This document shows, one piece after another, positions 31,758 through 40,476 of a DNA stretch of 64,000 nt. The translations under genes were made by a program, and so were the position numbers. Within the stretch, counting starts at the first letter, position 1. Each line of letters starts with the position of its first letter. Source of the stretch: Streptomyces resistomycificus (GTDB lineage: Bacteria; Actinomycetota; Actinomycetes; Streptomycetales; Streptomycetaceae); the NCBI RefSeq assembly GCF_001514265.1, contig NZ_KQ949002.1:62001-126000 (forward strand). The letters run 5' to 3'. The notes under the pieces were generated by a model. The model ran no database searches. It was not told the origin of the DNA and saw only the letters and a list, made by a program, of their open reading frames with translations.

Positions 31758-31910
31758 GCCCTACGGCTCCTCGAACGGCCCCGGTCCGCGTGCACCCGCA
31801 GCGACGCGCGGACCGGGCGCCCCGCACGGCGTTGACCGGAGCCGGCGGTGACTCACCGAGCCGGCCGCGCTGCTGGACCCCGGCTGGCTCGAAGTGGCCG
31901 TACAGGCGAA

Positions 31911-31965
31911 GGGCCCGCCGTCACGTGTCTCCCGTCGGGGCGGACGAGAACGTGACGGCGGGCCC
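31911..31965. terminator. Long perfect hairpin between convergent genes
   Basis: GGGCCCGCCGTCACGT (31911-31926) pairs perfectly over 16 bp with ACGTGACGGCGGGCCC (31950-31965). The 23-nt loop can fold further. It lies between the gene ending at 31757 and the convergent PEP carboxykinase gene ending at 32086. The rest of 31758-32085 shows nothing else. Confidence 0.85.
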
Positions 31966-32085
31966 CGGGTTCCGCACGCCGTTGTACGGAACCTCGCCGG
32001 TACTGGGTGCTGTCACCGCGGCCGACCGTGACGATTGCTGGTCAGGGCACGATCGGAGCCGGCCGCGGCGTTCTCGGGGGCTGGG

Positions 32086-33909
32086 TCAGCCCAGGCGCTG
32101 CACCAGGGCGCGGTACTCGTCCCACAGTTCCTTGGGCGTGTGCTCGCCGAAGGTGTTGAGGTGCTCGGGGACCAGGGCGGCCTCCTCGCGCCAGACCTCC
32201 TTGTCGACCGTGAGCAGGAAGTCGAGGTCGGAGTCGGCCAGTTCGAGGCCCTTGGTGTCGAGTGAGCCCTTGGCCGGCAGGATGCCGATCGGGGTCTCGA
32301 CGCCCTCGGCCTTGCCCTCCAGGCGCTCCACGATCCACTTCAGAACGCGGCTGTTCTCGCCGAAGCCGGGCCAGACGAACTTGCCCTCGTCGTTCTTGCG
32401 GAACCAGTTGACGTAGTAGATCTTCGGGAGCTTCGCCTGGTCCTTGCCCTTGGCGACGTCGACCCAGTGGCCCATGTAGTCGCCCATGTTGTAGCCGCAG
32501 AACGGCAGCATGGCGAAGGGGTCGCGGCGCAGCTCGCCGACCTTGCCCTCGGCGGCGGCGGTCTTCTCGGAGGCCACGTTGGCGCCCAGGAAGACGCCGT
32601 GGTTCCAGTCGAAGGACTCCGTCACCAGCGGTACGGCGCTGGCGCGACGCCCGCCGAAGAGGATCGCCGAGATCGGCACGCCCTTGGGGTCCTCCCACTC
32701 GGGCGCGATGATCGGGCACTGGGCGGCGGGGGTGGTGAAGCGGGCGTTCGGGTGGGCGGCCGGGGTGCCGGAGTCCGGCGTCCAGTCGTTGCCCTTCCAG
32801 TCCGTGAGGTGGGCCGGAGTCTCCTCCGTCATGCCCTCCCACCAGACGTCGTTGTCGTCGGTGAGGGCGACGTTGGTGAAGACGGAGTTGCCCCACAGCG
32901 TCTTCATCGCGTTGGCGTTGGTGTGCTCACCGGTGCCGGGCGCGACGCCGAAGAAGCCGGCCTCGGGGTTGATGGCGTAGAGGCGGCCGTCCTCGCCGAA
33001 GCGCATCCAGGCGATGTCGTCACCGATCGTCTCGACCGTCCAGCCCGAGATGGTGGGCTCCAGCATGGCGAGGTTGGTCTTGCCGCAGGCGCTGGGGAAG
33101 GCGGCGGCGACGTACTTCGCCTCGCCCTGCGGCGGGGTCAGCTTGAGGATCAGCATGTGCTCGGCGAGCCAGCCCTCGTCGCGGGCCATGACGGAGGCGA
33201 TGCGCAGGGCGTAGCACTTCTTGCCGAGCAGGGCGTTGCCGCCGTAGCCGGAGCCGTAGGACCAGATCTCGCGGGCCTCGGGGAAGTGCGAGATGTACTT
33301 GGTGCTGTTGCACGGCCAGGGGACGTCCTCCTGGCCCTCCTCCAGCGGCGCCCCGAGGGTGTGGACGGCCTTCACGAAGAAGCCGTCGGAGCCGAGCTCG
33401 TCCAGGACCGGCCGGCCCATGCGGGTCATGGTGCGCATGGACACGGCGACGTAGGCGGAGTCGGTGATCTCGACGCCGATCGCGGACAGGTCGGAGCCGA
33501 GCGGGCCCATGCAGAAGGGGACGACGTACATCGTCCGGCCGCGCATCGAGCCGCGGAAGACGCCCTTCTCGCCGGCGAAGATCTCCCGCATCTCCGCGGG
33601 AGCCTTCCAGTGGTTGGTGGGGCCGGCGTCCTCTTCCTTCTCGGAGCAGATGAAGGTCCGGTCCTCGACGCGCGCGACGTCGGTCGGGTCGGAGGCGGCG
33701 TAGTACGAGTTGGGGCGCTTGATCGGGTCCAGTTTCCGGAAGGTGCCCTTGGCGACGAGTTCCTCGCTCAGTCGCTCGTACTCGGCTTCGGAGCCGTCGC
33801 ACCAGACCACGTTGTCCGGCTGCGTCAGTTCTGCGATCTCGTTCACCCACGAGACCAGTTCCTTGTGGGTGGTGGGAACGACGGAGGGAGCCGCGATGTC
33901 GCGCGCCAC
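32086..33909 (-). CDS. pckG: GTP-dependent phosphoenolpyruvate carboxykinase
   Basis: A 607-residue enzyme from GTG 33909, with TTTAGGAGC 5-9 nt upstream. The kinase-1a P-loop is FPSACGKTNLAML (~285), preceded by the PEPCK-specific cysteine-containing loop; kinase 2 is TIGDDIAWM. Metal ligands are seen in CNSTKYISHFP and GKKCYALRIASVMARDEGWLAEHMLIL, and the guanine-binding region in NWFRKNDEGKFVWPGFGENSRVLKW. It converts oxaloacetate plus GTP to PEP and CO2, the main anaplerotic/gluconeogenic node in Streptomyces. Length is normal for the GTP class. It is monocistronic and ends at the long hairpin at 31911. Confidence 0.97.
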   Translation of the reverse strand: MARDIAAPSVVPTTHKELVSWVNEIAELTQPDNVVWCDGSEAEYERLSEELVAKGTFRKLDPIKRPNSYYAASDPTDVARVEDRTFICSEKEEDAGPTNHWKAPAEMREIFAGEKGVFRGSMRGRTMYVVPFCMGPLGSDLSAIGVEITDSAYVAVSMRTMTRMGRPVLDELGSDGFFVKAVHTLGAPLEEGQEDVPWPCNSTKYISHFPEAREIWSYGSGYGGNALLGKKCYALRIASVMARDEGWLAEHMLILKLTPPQGEAKYVAAAFPSACGKTNLAMLEPTISGWTVETIGDDIAWMRFGEDGRLYAINPEAGFFGVAPGTGEHTNANAMKTLWGNSVFTNVALTDDNDVWWEGMTEETPAHLTDWKGNDWTPDSGTPAAHPNARFTTPAAQCPIIAPEWEDPKGVPISAILFGGRRASAVPLVTESFDWNHGVFLGANVASEKTAAAEGKVGELRRDPFAMLPFCGYNMGDYMGHWVDVAKGKDQAKLPKIYYVNWFRKNDEGKFVWPGFGENSRVLKWIVERLEGKAEGVETPIGILPAKGSLDTKGLELADSDLDFLLTVDKEVWREEAALVPEHLNTFGEHTPKELWDEYRALVQRLG

Positions 33910-34176
33910 GATTGCTCCTAAATGAGGGATTTGTTGTTGGAGGCCCCGTGGGGGCTGCGGCCCGGATGCTTCGTGATGGTGACCTTGGCGCTCATCCGGT
34001 GCCGACCGCACTCATTTGATCATCCGACGAGAGTGCCCATCTGTCCAGAGGGCCTCACAAGTGAGCGACGTGAGGATGGCCACGTTCCGTCCCGCCCCCG
34101 CCAGGGCACCGTGAGACGAAGGCCACTCTTCGCCGGCCAACGTGTCTCGCCGATCCGTGACTTACGGCCACGTAGG

Positions 34177-34182
34177 TACGAT
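34177..34182 (+). promoter_or_regulatory. -10 box for the leaderless hemolysin III-like gene
   Basis: TACGAT at 34177-34182 is 7 nt before ATG 34190, and no ribosome binding site is present. The remainder of the 280-bp divergent gap with pckG (33910-34189) holds no clear operator. Confidence 0.55.
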
Positions 34183-34189
34183 GGCCCTC

Positions 34190-34903
34190 ATGACTGCGTC
34201 CGCCCCCGACGCGCCCACGGACCCGCAGCCCGGCGGCCGCGGTCCTGTCGCGCTCTCCCTGCCGCACCCGGTCAAGCCCAAGCTCCGCGGCTGGCTGCAC
34301 CTGGGCATGTTTCCGGCCGTACTCATCGCGGGCCTGGTGCTCACCGCCCTGGCCGACTCACCCCGGGGCCGCATCGCCTGCGGGATCTTCGCCCTGACGG
34401 CCTGCCTGCTCTTCGGCGTCAGCGCGCTGTACCACCGGGGCGACTGGAGCCCCCGGATGGACGGCGTCCTGCGGCGCCTGGACCACGCCAACATCTTCCT
34501 GATCATCGCCGGTACCTACACCCCGCTGACGATGCTGCTCCTGCCCGACTCCAAGGGGCAGTGGCTGCTGTGGGGCATCTGGGGGGCGGCCCTGGCGGGC
34601 ATCGCCTTCCGGGTGTTCTGGGTCGGCGCCCCGCGCTGGCTGTACACGCCCTGCTACATCGCGATGGGCTGGGCGGCCGTCTTCTTCCTGCCCGACTTCA
34701 TGCGCGCCGGCGGCATCGCGGTCCTGGTCCTGGTGGTCGTCGGCGGCCTCCTCTACAGCGCGGGCGGGGTGATCTACGGCCTCCAGCGCCCGAACCCCTC
34801 ACCGCGCTGGTTCGGCTTCCACGAGGTGTTCCACTCCCTCACCCTGGCGGCGTTCATCACGCACTACGTGGGCATCTCGCTGGTCGCCTACCAGCACGGG
34901 TAG
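34190..34903 (+). CDS. Hemolysin III/PAQR family membrane protein
   Basis: A 237-residue protein with seven predicted membrane segments. The leaderless start at ATG 34190 was preferred; ATG 34181 is the in-frame alternative. The family motifs are VSALYHRGDWSPRMDGVLRRLDHANIFLIIAGTYTPL and, at the C-terminus, WFGFHEVFHSLTLAAFITHY, whose Ser/His/Asp/His residues bind zinc in the CREST hydrolase superfamily. Despite the name, most bacterial members are not proven hemolysins; a lipid hydrolase or membrane-homeostasis role is likely. It is followed directly by a textbook terminator. Confidence 0.9.
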   Translation: MTASAPDAPTDPQPGGRGPVALSLPHPVKPKLRGWLHLGMFPAVLIAGLVLTALADSPRGRIACGIFALTACLLFGVSALYHRGDWSPRMDGVLRRLDHANIFLIIAGTYTPLTMLLLPDSKGQWLLWGIWGAALAGIAFRVFWVGAPRWLYTPCYIAMGWAAVFFLPDFMRAGGIAVLVLVVVGGLLYSAGGVIYGLQRPNPSPRWFGFHEVFHSLTLAAFITHYVGISLVAYQHG

Positions 34904-34926
34904 CCCCCAGCCCCCTCCGGGAGACG

Positions 34927-34958
34927 ACGGCCACGGCTTTCGAGCCGTGGCCGTTTTT
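34927..34958 (+). terminator. Rho-independent terminator
   Basis: ACGGCCACGGCT (34927-34938) pairs perfectly with AGCCGTGGCCGT (34943-34954) around a TTCG tetraloop, followed by TTTTT. This is the clearest intrinsic terminator in the window. Confidence 0.95.
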
Positions 34959-34969
34959 CGTCTACCTTC

Positions 34970-34999
34970 TGACAGTCACTTGATTTTGACAGTTACTCT
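34970..34999 (+). promoter_or_regulatory. Promoter with direct repeats, likely TetR operator
   Basis: TGACAGTCACT (34970-34980) and TGACAGTTACT (34987-34997) are 11-bp direct repeats differing at one base, 17 bp apart. TGACAG of the first sits where a -35 belongs, and TACTCT (34994-34999) is a -10 box 6 nt before ATG 35006, so the exporter transcript would be leaderless. The TetR gene at the end of the same operon is the natural regulator. Confidence 0.65.
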
Positions 35000-35005
35000 C
35001 ATTTC

Positions 35006-36303
35006 ATGGTCACTCCAGATCCCCGCCGCTGGTGGGCCCTCGCCGCCCTGGTCGCGAGCATGCTCACCCTCGGCTTCGACATGACGATCCTGAACGTGGC
35101 GCTGCCGACGATGGCCGGCGATCTCGGCGCCACCACCGGGGAACTGCTGGGGGTCCCCCCAGGCGTTTAGCACTGGGGGAGGACGGCGGACGCGTACGTC
35201 ATCGTCTTCGCGGCACTGATGCTCCCCGCCGGACTGCTCGGCGACCCGTTCGGGCGACGCCTGACGCTGATCGCGGGACTCGGTGTCTTCCTGGCCGGCT
35301 CGGTCGTCGGAGCGCTGGCCGGCGACGTGAACGCGGTGATCGTCGCCCGTGCGGTGATGGGCGTCGGCGCCGCCCTGGTCAACCCGCTCGCCCTGTCCGT
35401 GCTGCCCTCGCTCTTCGCTCCCGACGAGCGGGCCAAGGCCCTCGGCTTCATCTCCGCCGCCTCCGCGCTCGGCCTGCCGCTCGGCCCGATCGTCGGCGGC
35501 TGGCTGCTCGACCACTTCTGGTGGGGCTCGGTCTTCCTGGTCAACGTCCCGATGGCCGCGATCGGCATCGCCGCCTGCGTCCTCCTGCTGCCGGAGACCC
35601 GCGACCCCTCCTCCCCCGGCGTCGACGCCCTGTCCACCGCGCTCACGGCGACCGGTCTCGGCGCCCTGATCTTCGCGATCATCGAGGCGCCCACCCGCGG
35701 CTGGGGCGACCCCCTGGTCCTCGCCGCGTTCGGTGCCTCCGTCCTCCTGCTCGGGTGGCTGGTGCTGCGCGAACGCCGGGTCGCGCGGCCGATGCTCGAC
35801 ATGACGCTGCTCGCCCAGCGAGGTTTCCTGTTCAACAGCGTCGCCGCGACCCTGGTGATGTTCGTCCTGTCCGGCCTGCTCTTCGTGCTGCCGCCCTACC
35901 TCCAGGCCGTCCTGGGCAACGACGCCCTCGGCACCGGCGTACGGCTGCTGCCGATGATGGGCGGACTGCTGGTCGCCGCCCGGGCCGCCCAGCCGGTCCT
36001 CGTCCGGCTCGGCGCCCGCGCGACGGTGAGCGCCGGCCTGGTGGTCCTGGCCTTCGCCGCGTTCCTCGGCAGCCGTACCACGGTGGACTCCGGCTACGGC
36101 TTCACCGCGCTGTGGCTCTCGGTCGCCGGGCTGGGCTTCGGCTTCGCGCTGATCCCGGCGATGAACGGCGCCCTGGGCTGGTGTGCGGCGTCGCCGCCCT
36201 CGTCTCGGCTCTGGCGGCCGCCGCCTTCCTGCCGAACGCACCCGTCACCAAGGACCCGGGGACCCCGGACTTGGGTGCCGTCGAGGCCGATGCCCGACAA
36301 TGA
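35006..36303 (+). pseudogene. Broken MFS drug exporter (DHA2/EmrB-like)
   Basis: ATG 35006 begins a normal 14-TM exporter (PRRWWALAALVASMLTLGFD, then MTILNVALPTMAGDLGATTGEL). At about 35145 the expected QWxxDAY motif is replaced by a palindromic GC insert carrying in-frame TAG 35168-35170. The same frame then resumes with ADAYVIVFAALMLPAGLLGD and runs through FGRRLTLIAGLGVFLAGSV and further TM segments to AMNGALGW (~36180). There about 70-80 residues of the usual C-terminus are missing and the frame changes, ending CGVAALVSALAAAAFLPNAP to TGA 36301-36303. At least two independent lesions exist. A 36303 stop overlapping the TetR ATG shows the operon was once coupled. Confidence 0.85.
35145..35182 (+). 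repeat. Small palindromic insert inside the exporter gene
   Basis: The segment TGGGGGTCCCCCCA followed by GGCGTTTAGCAC and TGGGGGAGG interrupts the conserved GEL-(Q/W)-DAYV region of the exporter. It contains nested inverted repeats (TGGGGG/CCCCCA, and again CCCCCCA/TGGGGGA). Its length preserves the reading frame but adds a TAG. From memory, similar TGGGGGTCCCCCC...GGGGGAGG blocks are dispersed in Streptomyces genomes; this needs a genome-wide match. Confidence 0.6.
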
Positions 36304-36938
36304 GCGTCATGACGCCCGCACGTACCTCACCCCCCACAGACGCGCCCCAGCTGGGACTTCGCGAGCGGAAGAAGATCAAGACCCGGATGGCGATCCGTGA
36401 CGCGACGTACGCCCTGATCGAGGAGCAGGGATACGACGCCACCACGATCGAGCAGATCGCCGAGCGCGCCGAGGTGTCGCCGTCCACCGTCTTCCGGTAC
36501 TTCCCGACCAAGGAGGACATCGTCATCACGGACGAGTACGACCCGGTCCTGCTGGCGGAGTTGCTCCGGCGGCCGGCGGACGAGCCGTGGACGGACTCGC
36601 TGCGCCACGTGCTGCGGGAGGCCATCGGCGTCGGCATGGAGGAGGAACCCGAGGTCACCCGGCTGCGGTCACAGCTGATGGTCCAGATCCCCGCGGTGCG
36701 CTCCCGGATGGTGGCGAGCATGGCGGCCACCGGAAGGATGCTCTCCGCGGCGGTCGCCGAGCGCACCGGCCACGACCGGGACAGCCTGGAGGTGCGGGTC
36801 TTCACGATGTCGCTCGTCGGCGGCCTCGCGGAGATCTCCCAGTACTGGGCCGAGAACGGCTTCCGGGACGAGCTCCCCGACCTCGTCGACCGCGCCCTGG
36901 ACGTCATCGAGCACGGTCTTCCCACGAGAAAGCCCTGA
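36300..36938 (+). CDS. TetR family regulator of the adjacent exporter
   Basis: A 212-residue protein from ATG 36300, overlapping the exporter's stop (ATGA). The N-terminal HTH (~22-68) reads KTRMAIRDATYALIEEQGYDATTIEQIAERAEVSPSTVFRYFPTKEDIV, the standard TetR motif. The C-terminal ligand domain (~75-210) is helical and resembles the MftR/TetR_C type. It probably represses the exporter operon through the repeats at 34970-34997. Because the exporter is broken while this gene is intact, the regulator may keep other targets. Confidence 0.88.
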   Translation: MSVMTPARTSPPTDAPQLGLRERKKIKTRMAIRDATYALIEEQGYDATTIEQIAERAEVSPSTVFRYFPTKEDIVITDEYDPVLLAELLRRPADEPWTDSLRHVLREAIGVGMEEEPEVTRLRSQLMVQIPAVRSRMVASMAATGRMLSAAVAERTGHDRDSLEVRVFTMSLVGGLAEISQYWAENGFRDELPDLVDRALDVIEHGLPTRKP

Positions 36939-36971
36939 GGCTCCTCCCCTCTCCCATGGCATCCTGACCGC

Positions 36972-37703
36972 GTGAGCCCAGCCGAGATCCACGTCGAATT
37001 CGCCCCCGAACTCGCCCTGTTCGTCCCCCACGGACGACGCTCCGGCGCCACCCCACTCGCCACCGACGGCGTCTCCACCCTCGGGCATGTCGTGGAGTCC
37101 CTGGGCGTCCCGCTGACCGAGGTCGGCGCCCTGGTCGTGGACGGCCACGAGGTCCCCGTGTCGCACATCCCGGCAGCCGGCGAGTCGGTGCGGGTACGGC
37201 CCGTCGAACGCCCCCAGCACGTGCCCGGCGCCCCGCTGCGCTTCCTCCTCGACGTCCACCTCGGCACGCTCGCCCGTCGGCTGCGCCTGCTGGGCGTGGA
37301 CGCCGCCTACGAGTCGACGGACATCGGCGACCCCGCGCTCGCCACCCGCTCGGCCGCCGAGAAGCGGGTCCTGCTCAGCCGCGACCGCGGCCTGCTGCGT
37401 CGCCGTGAGCTGTGGGCCGGCGGATACGTCTACAGCACCCGCCCCGAGGAGCAGCTCCAGGACGTCCTGGACCGGTTCCGCCCCGAGCTGAGTCCCTGGA
37501 CGCGGTGCACCGCCTGCAACGGCACGCTCCGCAAGGCCACCAAAGAGGAGGTGGCGCACCAGCTGGAGGGCGGGACGGAGCGGTCGTACGACGTCTTCGC
37601 GCAGTGCCGGGAGTGCGGGCGGGCGTACTGGAAGGGCGCGCACCACGAGCAGCTGGAGGCCATCGTGGAACGCGCGTTGAGCCTGCGTACTCAGCAGGGT
37701 TGA
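36972..37703 (+). CDS. Mut7-C RNase-domain protein with ubiquitin-like N-terminus
   Basis: A 243-residue protein from GTG 36972. Residues ~1-85 resemble the Mut7-C ubiquitin/ThiS-like domain (EIHVEFAPELALFVP...GHVVESLGVPLTEVGALVVDGHEV...GESVRVRPV). Residues ~90-235 are Mut7-C: PLRFLLDVHLGTLARRLRLLGVDAAYES, KRVLLSRDRGLLRRRELWAGGYVYSTRP (PIN-like acidic residues), then a zinc ribbon with WTRCTACNGTL and AQCRECGRAYWKGAHHEQL. The family is predicted to be an RNase, possibly for tRNA/rRNA turnover. CATCCT lies 6 nt before the start, compatible with a leaderless message. Confidence 0.85.
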   Translation: MSPAEIHVEFAPELALFVPHGRRSGATPLATDGVSTLGHVVESLGVPLTEVGALVVDGHEVPVSHIPAAGESVRVRPVERPQHVPGAPLRFLLDVHLGTLARRLRLLGVDAAYESTDIGDPALATRSAAEKRVLLSRDRGLLRRRELWAGGYVYSTRPEEQLQDVLDRFRPELSPWTRCTACNGTLRKATKEEVAHQLEGGTERSYDVFAQCRECGRAYWKGAHHEQLEAIVERALSLRTQQG

Positions 37704-37751
37704 GTACCCGGACCGATCATGCGGGGCCGGTCGGCGCGATGGGATGGCGGC

Positions 37752-38072
37752 ATGAACACCACGCAGCCGTCCGGCTCCCGTCTCCTCACCGGCTGGTCCG
37801 TCGCCGGACTCGTCCTTCTGCTGCCCACCGTCGTCCTCGCGTGGATCGCGGTGCTCGCCTCCGAGCGCGGCAGCCGTTGTCTGATGTACGGCGAGGAGTG
37901 CTCGACGATCCCTGGCGGGCTCCTGTACGGCCTGTTCTGCGCCGCCCTCGCGGCCGGTGTGCTGGCACTGGCGTGGCCCCGCACCCGGGCGGAGTCCGCC
38001 CGGGCCGGGGCCGTGGTGGTGCAGTGGGGTGCTCAGCTCACGCTGGGCGCCATGATCCTCAGCGGCGCCTGA
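37752..38072 (+). CDS. Small membrane protein with two to three TM segments
   Basis: A 106-residue protein from ATG 37752. After a short Ser/Gly-rich N-terminus come hydrophobic segments GWSVAGLVLLLPTVVLAWIAVLA, LLYGLFCAALAAGVLALAWP and AVVVQWGAQLTLGAMILSGA. The first loop has two cysteines (SRCLMYGEECST) that could pair outside the membrane. Its 3' end overlaps the convergent oxidase gene by 14 nt. No family is recognised. Confidence 0.68.
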   Translation: MNTTQPSGSRLLTGWSVAGLVLLLPTVVLAWIAVLASERGSRCLMYGEECSTIPGGLLYGLFCAALAAGVLALAWPRTRAESARAGAVVVQWGAQLTLGAMILSGA

Positions 38073-40476
38073 GATCCGTCTTCCCGCAGGCGATGCCGTC
38101 CTTGCCGGGGTCCAGCCCGAGCGGGTCGTCCCTGCCGTTGATCTTCAGCCGCCCGTAGTCGTTCTCCTTCAGCCAGGCGCAGCGGGCGGCCGTCGTCTTC
38201 TTCACCTCGTCCGGGAAGGCGGTCGGCACGCAGACGTTGATCGAGCCGTAGTGCCGGTCGCAGCCGGAGACGGTCGGGCTGACCTTCTGCGAGGCCCTCT
38301 TCTTGCCGGGCTTGGCGACCTTGCCCTCCAGGGAGTCGGCGAAGGAGTGGACGTGCGCGGAGGCGTCCGTGGCGCTCAGCGCCTGCGGGCCCTGGAGGTG
38401 CACCCACTTGGCCACGGACGGCACCCCGTTGGCGTCGACCGCGAAGAGCATGTACCAGCCGGGCGGGGCCATGTCGGGATTGCTCGTCACGTTCAGGTCG
38501 ACGTTGTTGCCGTCCACCGACAGCGGCAGGTCCACGAACCGCTGGTTGGGGTCGGAGGAGTGGGTGACGGCGGCCGGACGGATCAGCTCGGCCTTGGCGA
38601 TGGGCCGGTCGACGGTGATCCGCTGGGTGTCGCCGTAGTTCCACTCGGTGTCGATCACCGAGGTGATCGTCGGGCGCTCGCCCTTGAGGAGATAGGGCGG
38701 CGTGTAGATCGACACGTTGTGGTTCCAGGTGCCGTTGCCCGGGTTGTCGCCGGTGGTCATCACCCGGCCGTCGGGCAGCAGGAACGCGGAGGAGTGGTAG
38801 CCGCGGGCCTCCGGGTCGACGGCCACCGGGTCGAAGGTGTTGGTGGCCGGGTCGTAGAGGGACGTCTCGTAGACCGGGTTGGCGCGGTTGTGCAGCGCGC
38901 CGCCGGTCTCCAGGACCTTGCCGTCGGGCAGCAGGACGGCGGAGACGTACATCTTGCCCTGGTTGCCGGTCTGCGGGACCGGGCCGTTGCCGAGGTCGAC
39001 CGTGCCCTGCGGGATGGGCGGCCCGGCCACGTAGGACGGGTTGGCCGACTTGAGGTCGATGACGTCGGTCAGCCGGTTGCCCTCCGGGTTGGAGTCGATG
39101 TTGCCGCCGCCGAGGGTGAGGACCTTCTGGTCCTGCGCCGGAGGCAGCAGCACGCTCGCCGACTGGTCACGCTCGTCCTTGTTCTGCAGACCCGCAACCT
39201 GCGTGATCGTGTTGGCGTCGTAGTCGTAGATCGCCGCACCGGTGCCCGGGATGTTGTTGCCGAAGACATGGCTGCCCGAGTAGAAGAGGCGGCCGTCCTG
39301 CATGAGGATCATCGACGGGTACAGGCCCCAGTACGACCAGGTCTGGTTGACCTTCCAGGTCGGCAGCCACCGCTGCTCGGCGTCGGACCACAGCTCGGCC
39401 GTCACCGAACCGGTGGAGTCCTCGCGCAGACCCCCGAAGGAGATCACGTCACCGTTGCCGAGGGCCGTCGCCGACGGGTACCAGTGGCCGTCGTTCATGT
39501 CGTTGGTCTTGCTGTACGTCTCGGTGACCGGGTCGAAGACGTACGAGTCCTTGTAGCCCTCGTAGCCGTGTCCGCCCGCCACCGGGTACGCCTTGTTGCC
39601 GCTCATCACCAGCACCCGGCCGTCCTGCAGCTGGACGTGCCCGGAGCAGAACATGTCCTTCGGCGTGGGGATGACCTTGTAGGTACCGGCGACCGGGTCG
39701 TACACCGCGGAGGTGAACGTGCCCGCCTCGAACATCGACTCGTCGTTGCCGGAGCCCGCGATCAGCAGCACCTTGCCGTTGTGGAGGACCACCGAGTGCA
39801 TGGAACGCACCGGGTTCTGCGTGGGCAGCACGTCCCAGCGGCCGTTCGCGCACTGTTCGGCGGTGCCGGTGCACTCCGGGTCGGGAACCGGGTCGGCGAC
39901 CTGTTCCATCGTGTAGTCGTCGGTGGTGGCCGAGCCGGTGCCGTAGACGGAGACGCCCCAGGTGATGCGGTCGGTGCCGGCCGGAACCTCCGGGGTCCGG
40001 ACCGTCGCCTCCGTCCAGTTCCCCGCCATGTCCAGCGTCTTGAGGTCGGTCCAGTACTGCCAGCCCGCCGTGGTGTCGTGCCGGAAGAGGGTGACGGACG
40101 CGTCCGGGGTGGTCGTCTTGTACCAGAGCCCCAGGTCGTACTGCTTGCCAGCCGTCACCACCGGCGCGCACTGGGTCGACTCGGTGATCAGCGCCTTGCG
40201 GTCGCCGTCGACCCGGCGGGTCAGCTCGACCTTCATCGCCTTGGAGCCGGAGTGCGCGTCGGAGGTGGTGGTGAAGCTGAAGTCGTTGTCGCCCCAGCCG
40301 GACTTCTCCCAGCAGTAGGGCATGTCGTCACCGCCGGCGGTCTCGAAGCCGGGGTTCTTGATGAGGTTGGCGGCGGAGGCGGGCTGGGGTGAGGTGAGCA
40401 GCAGGCCCCCCGTCAGGCCGGCCACGGCCAGGAGGGCGGATCTTCTACGGCGTCGGTTCACACGGCTGTCGTTCAC
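38059..40476 (-). CDS. Secreted copper radical oxidase (galactose/glyoxal oxidase, GlxA-like)
   Basis: An 805-residue preproprotein from GTG 40476, overlapping the preceding glycosyltransferase stop (GTGA). A signal peptide (RRSALLAVAGLTGGLLLTSPQPASA) is followed by a CBM-like domain (~35-185), a seven-bladed kelch propeller and a DUF1929 C-terminal domain (~590-690). The radical-copper residues are all present: Cys in MFCSGHVQL (~277) and Tyr in GHWYPSATAL (~332), the cross-linked pair; axial Tyr and His in RGYHSSAFL (~561); and His in VTHSSDPNQR (~638). The last ~70 residues (CDRHYGSINVCVP...DYGRLKINGRDDPLGLDPGKDGIACGKT) resemble an excalibur-like calcium module. It likely oxidises terminal sugars of the polymer made by its operon. 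Confidence 0.9.
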   Translation of the reverse strand: MNDSRVNRRRRRSALLAVAGLTGGLLLTSPQPASAANLIKNPGFETAGGDDMPYCWEKSGWGDNDFSFTTTSDAHSGSKAMKVELTRRVDGDRKALITESTQCAPVVTAGKQYDLGLWYKTTTPDASVTLFRHDTTAGWQYWTDLKTLDMAGNWTEATVRTPEVPAGTDRITWGVSVYGTGSATTDDYTMEQVADPVPDPECTGTAEQCANGRWDVLPTQNPVRSMHSVVLHNGKVLLIAGSGNDESMFEAGTFTSAVYDPVAGTYKVIPTPKDMFCSGHVQLQDGRVLVMSGNKAYPVAGGHGYEGYKDSYVFDPVTETYSKTNDMNDGHWYPSATALGNGDVISFGGLREDSTGSVTAELWSDAEQRWLPTWKVNQTWSYWGLYPSMILMQDGRLFYSGSHVFGNNIPGTGAAIYDYDANTITQVAGLQNKDERDQSASVLLPPAQDQKVLTLGGGNIDSNPEGNRLTDVIDLKSANPSYVAGPPIPQGTVDLGNGPVPQTGNQGKMYVSAVLLPDGKVLETGGALHNRANPVYETSLYDPATNTFDPVAVDPEARGYHSSAFLLPDGRVMTTGDNPGNGTWNHNVSIYTPPYLLKGERPTITSVIDTEWNYGDTQRITVDRPIAKAELIRPAAVTHSSDPNQRFVDLPLSVDGNNVDLNVTSNPDMAPPGWYMLFAVDANGVPSVAKWVHLQGPQALSATDASAHVHSFADSLEGKVAKPGKKRASQKVSPTVSGCDRHYGSINVCVPTAFPDEVKKTTAARCAWLKENDYGRLKINGRDDPLGLDPGKDGIACGKTDLRRR

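Noticed and set aside
38251..40392. A 713-codon plus-strand open frame opposite the copper radical oxidase
   Set aside because: Shadow frame rich in Arg/Val/Gly; the oxidase frame carries all active-site residues.
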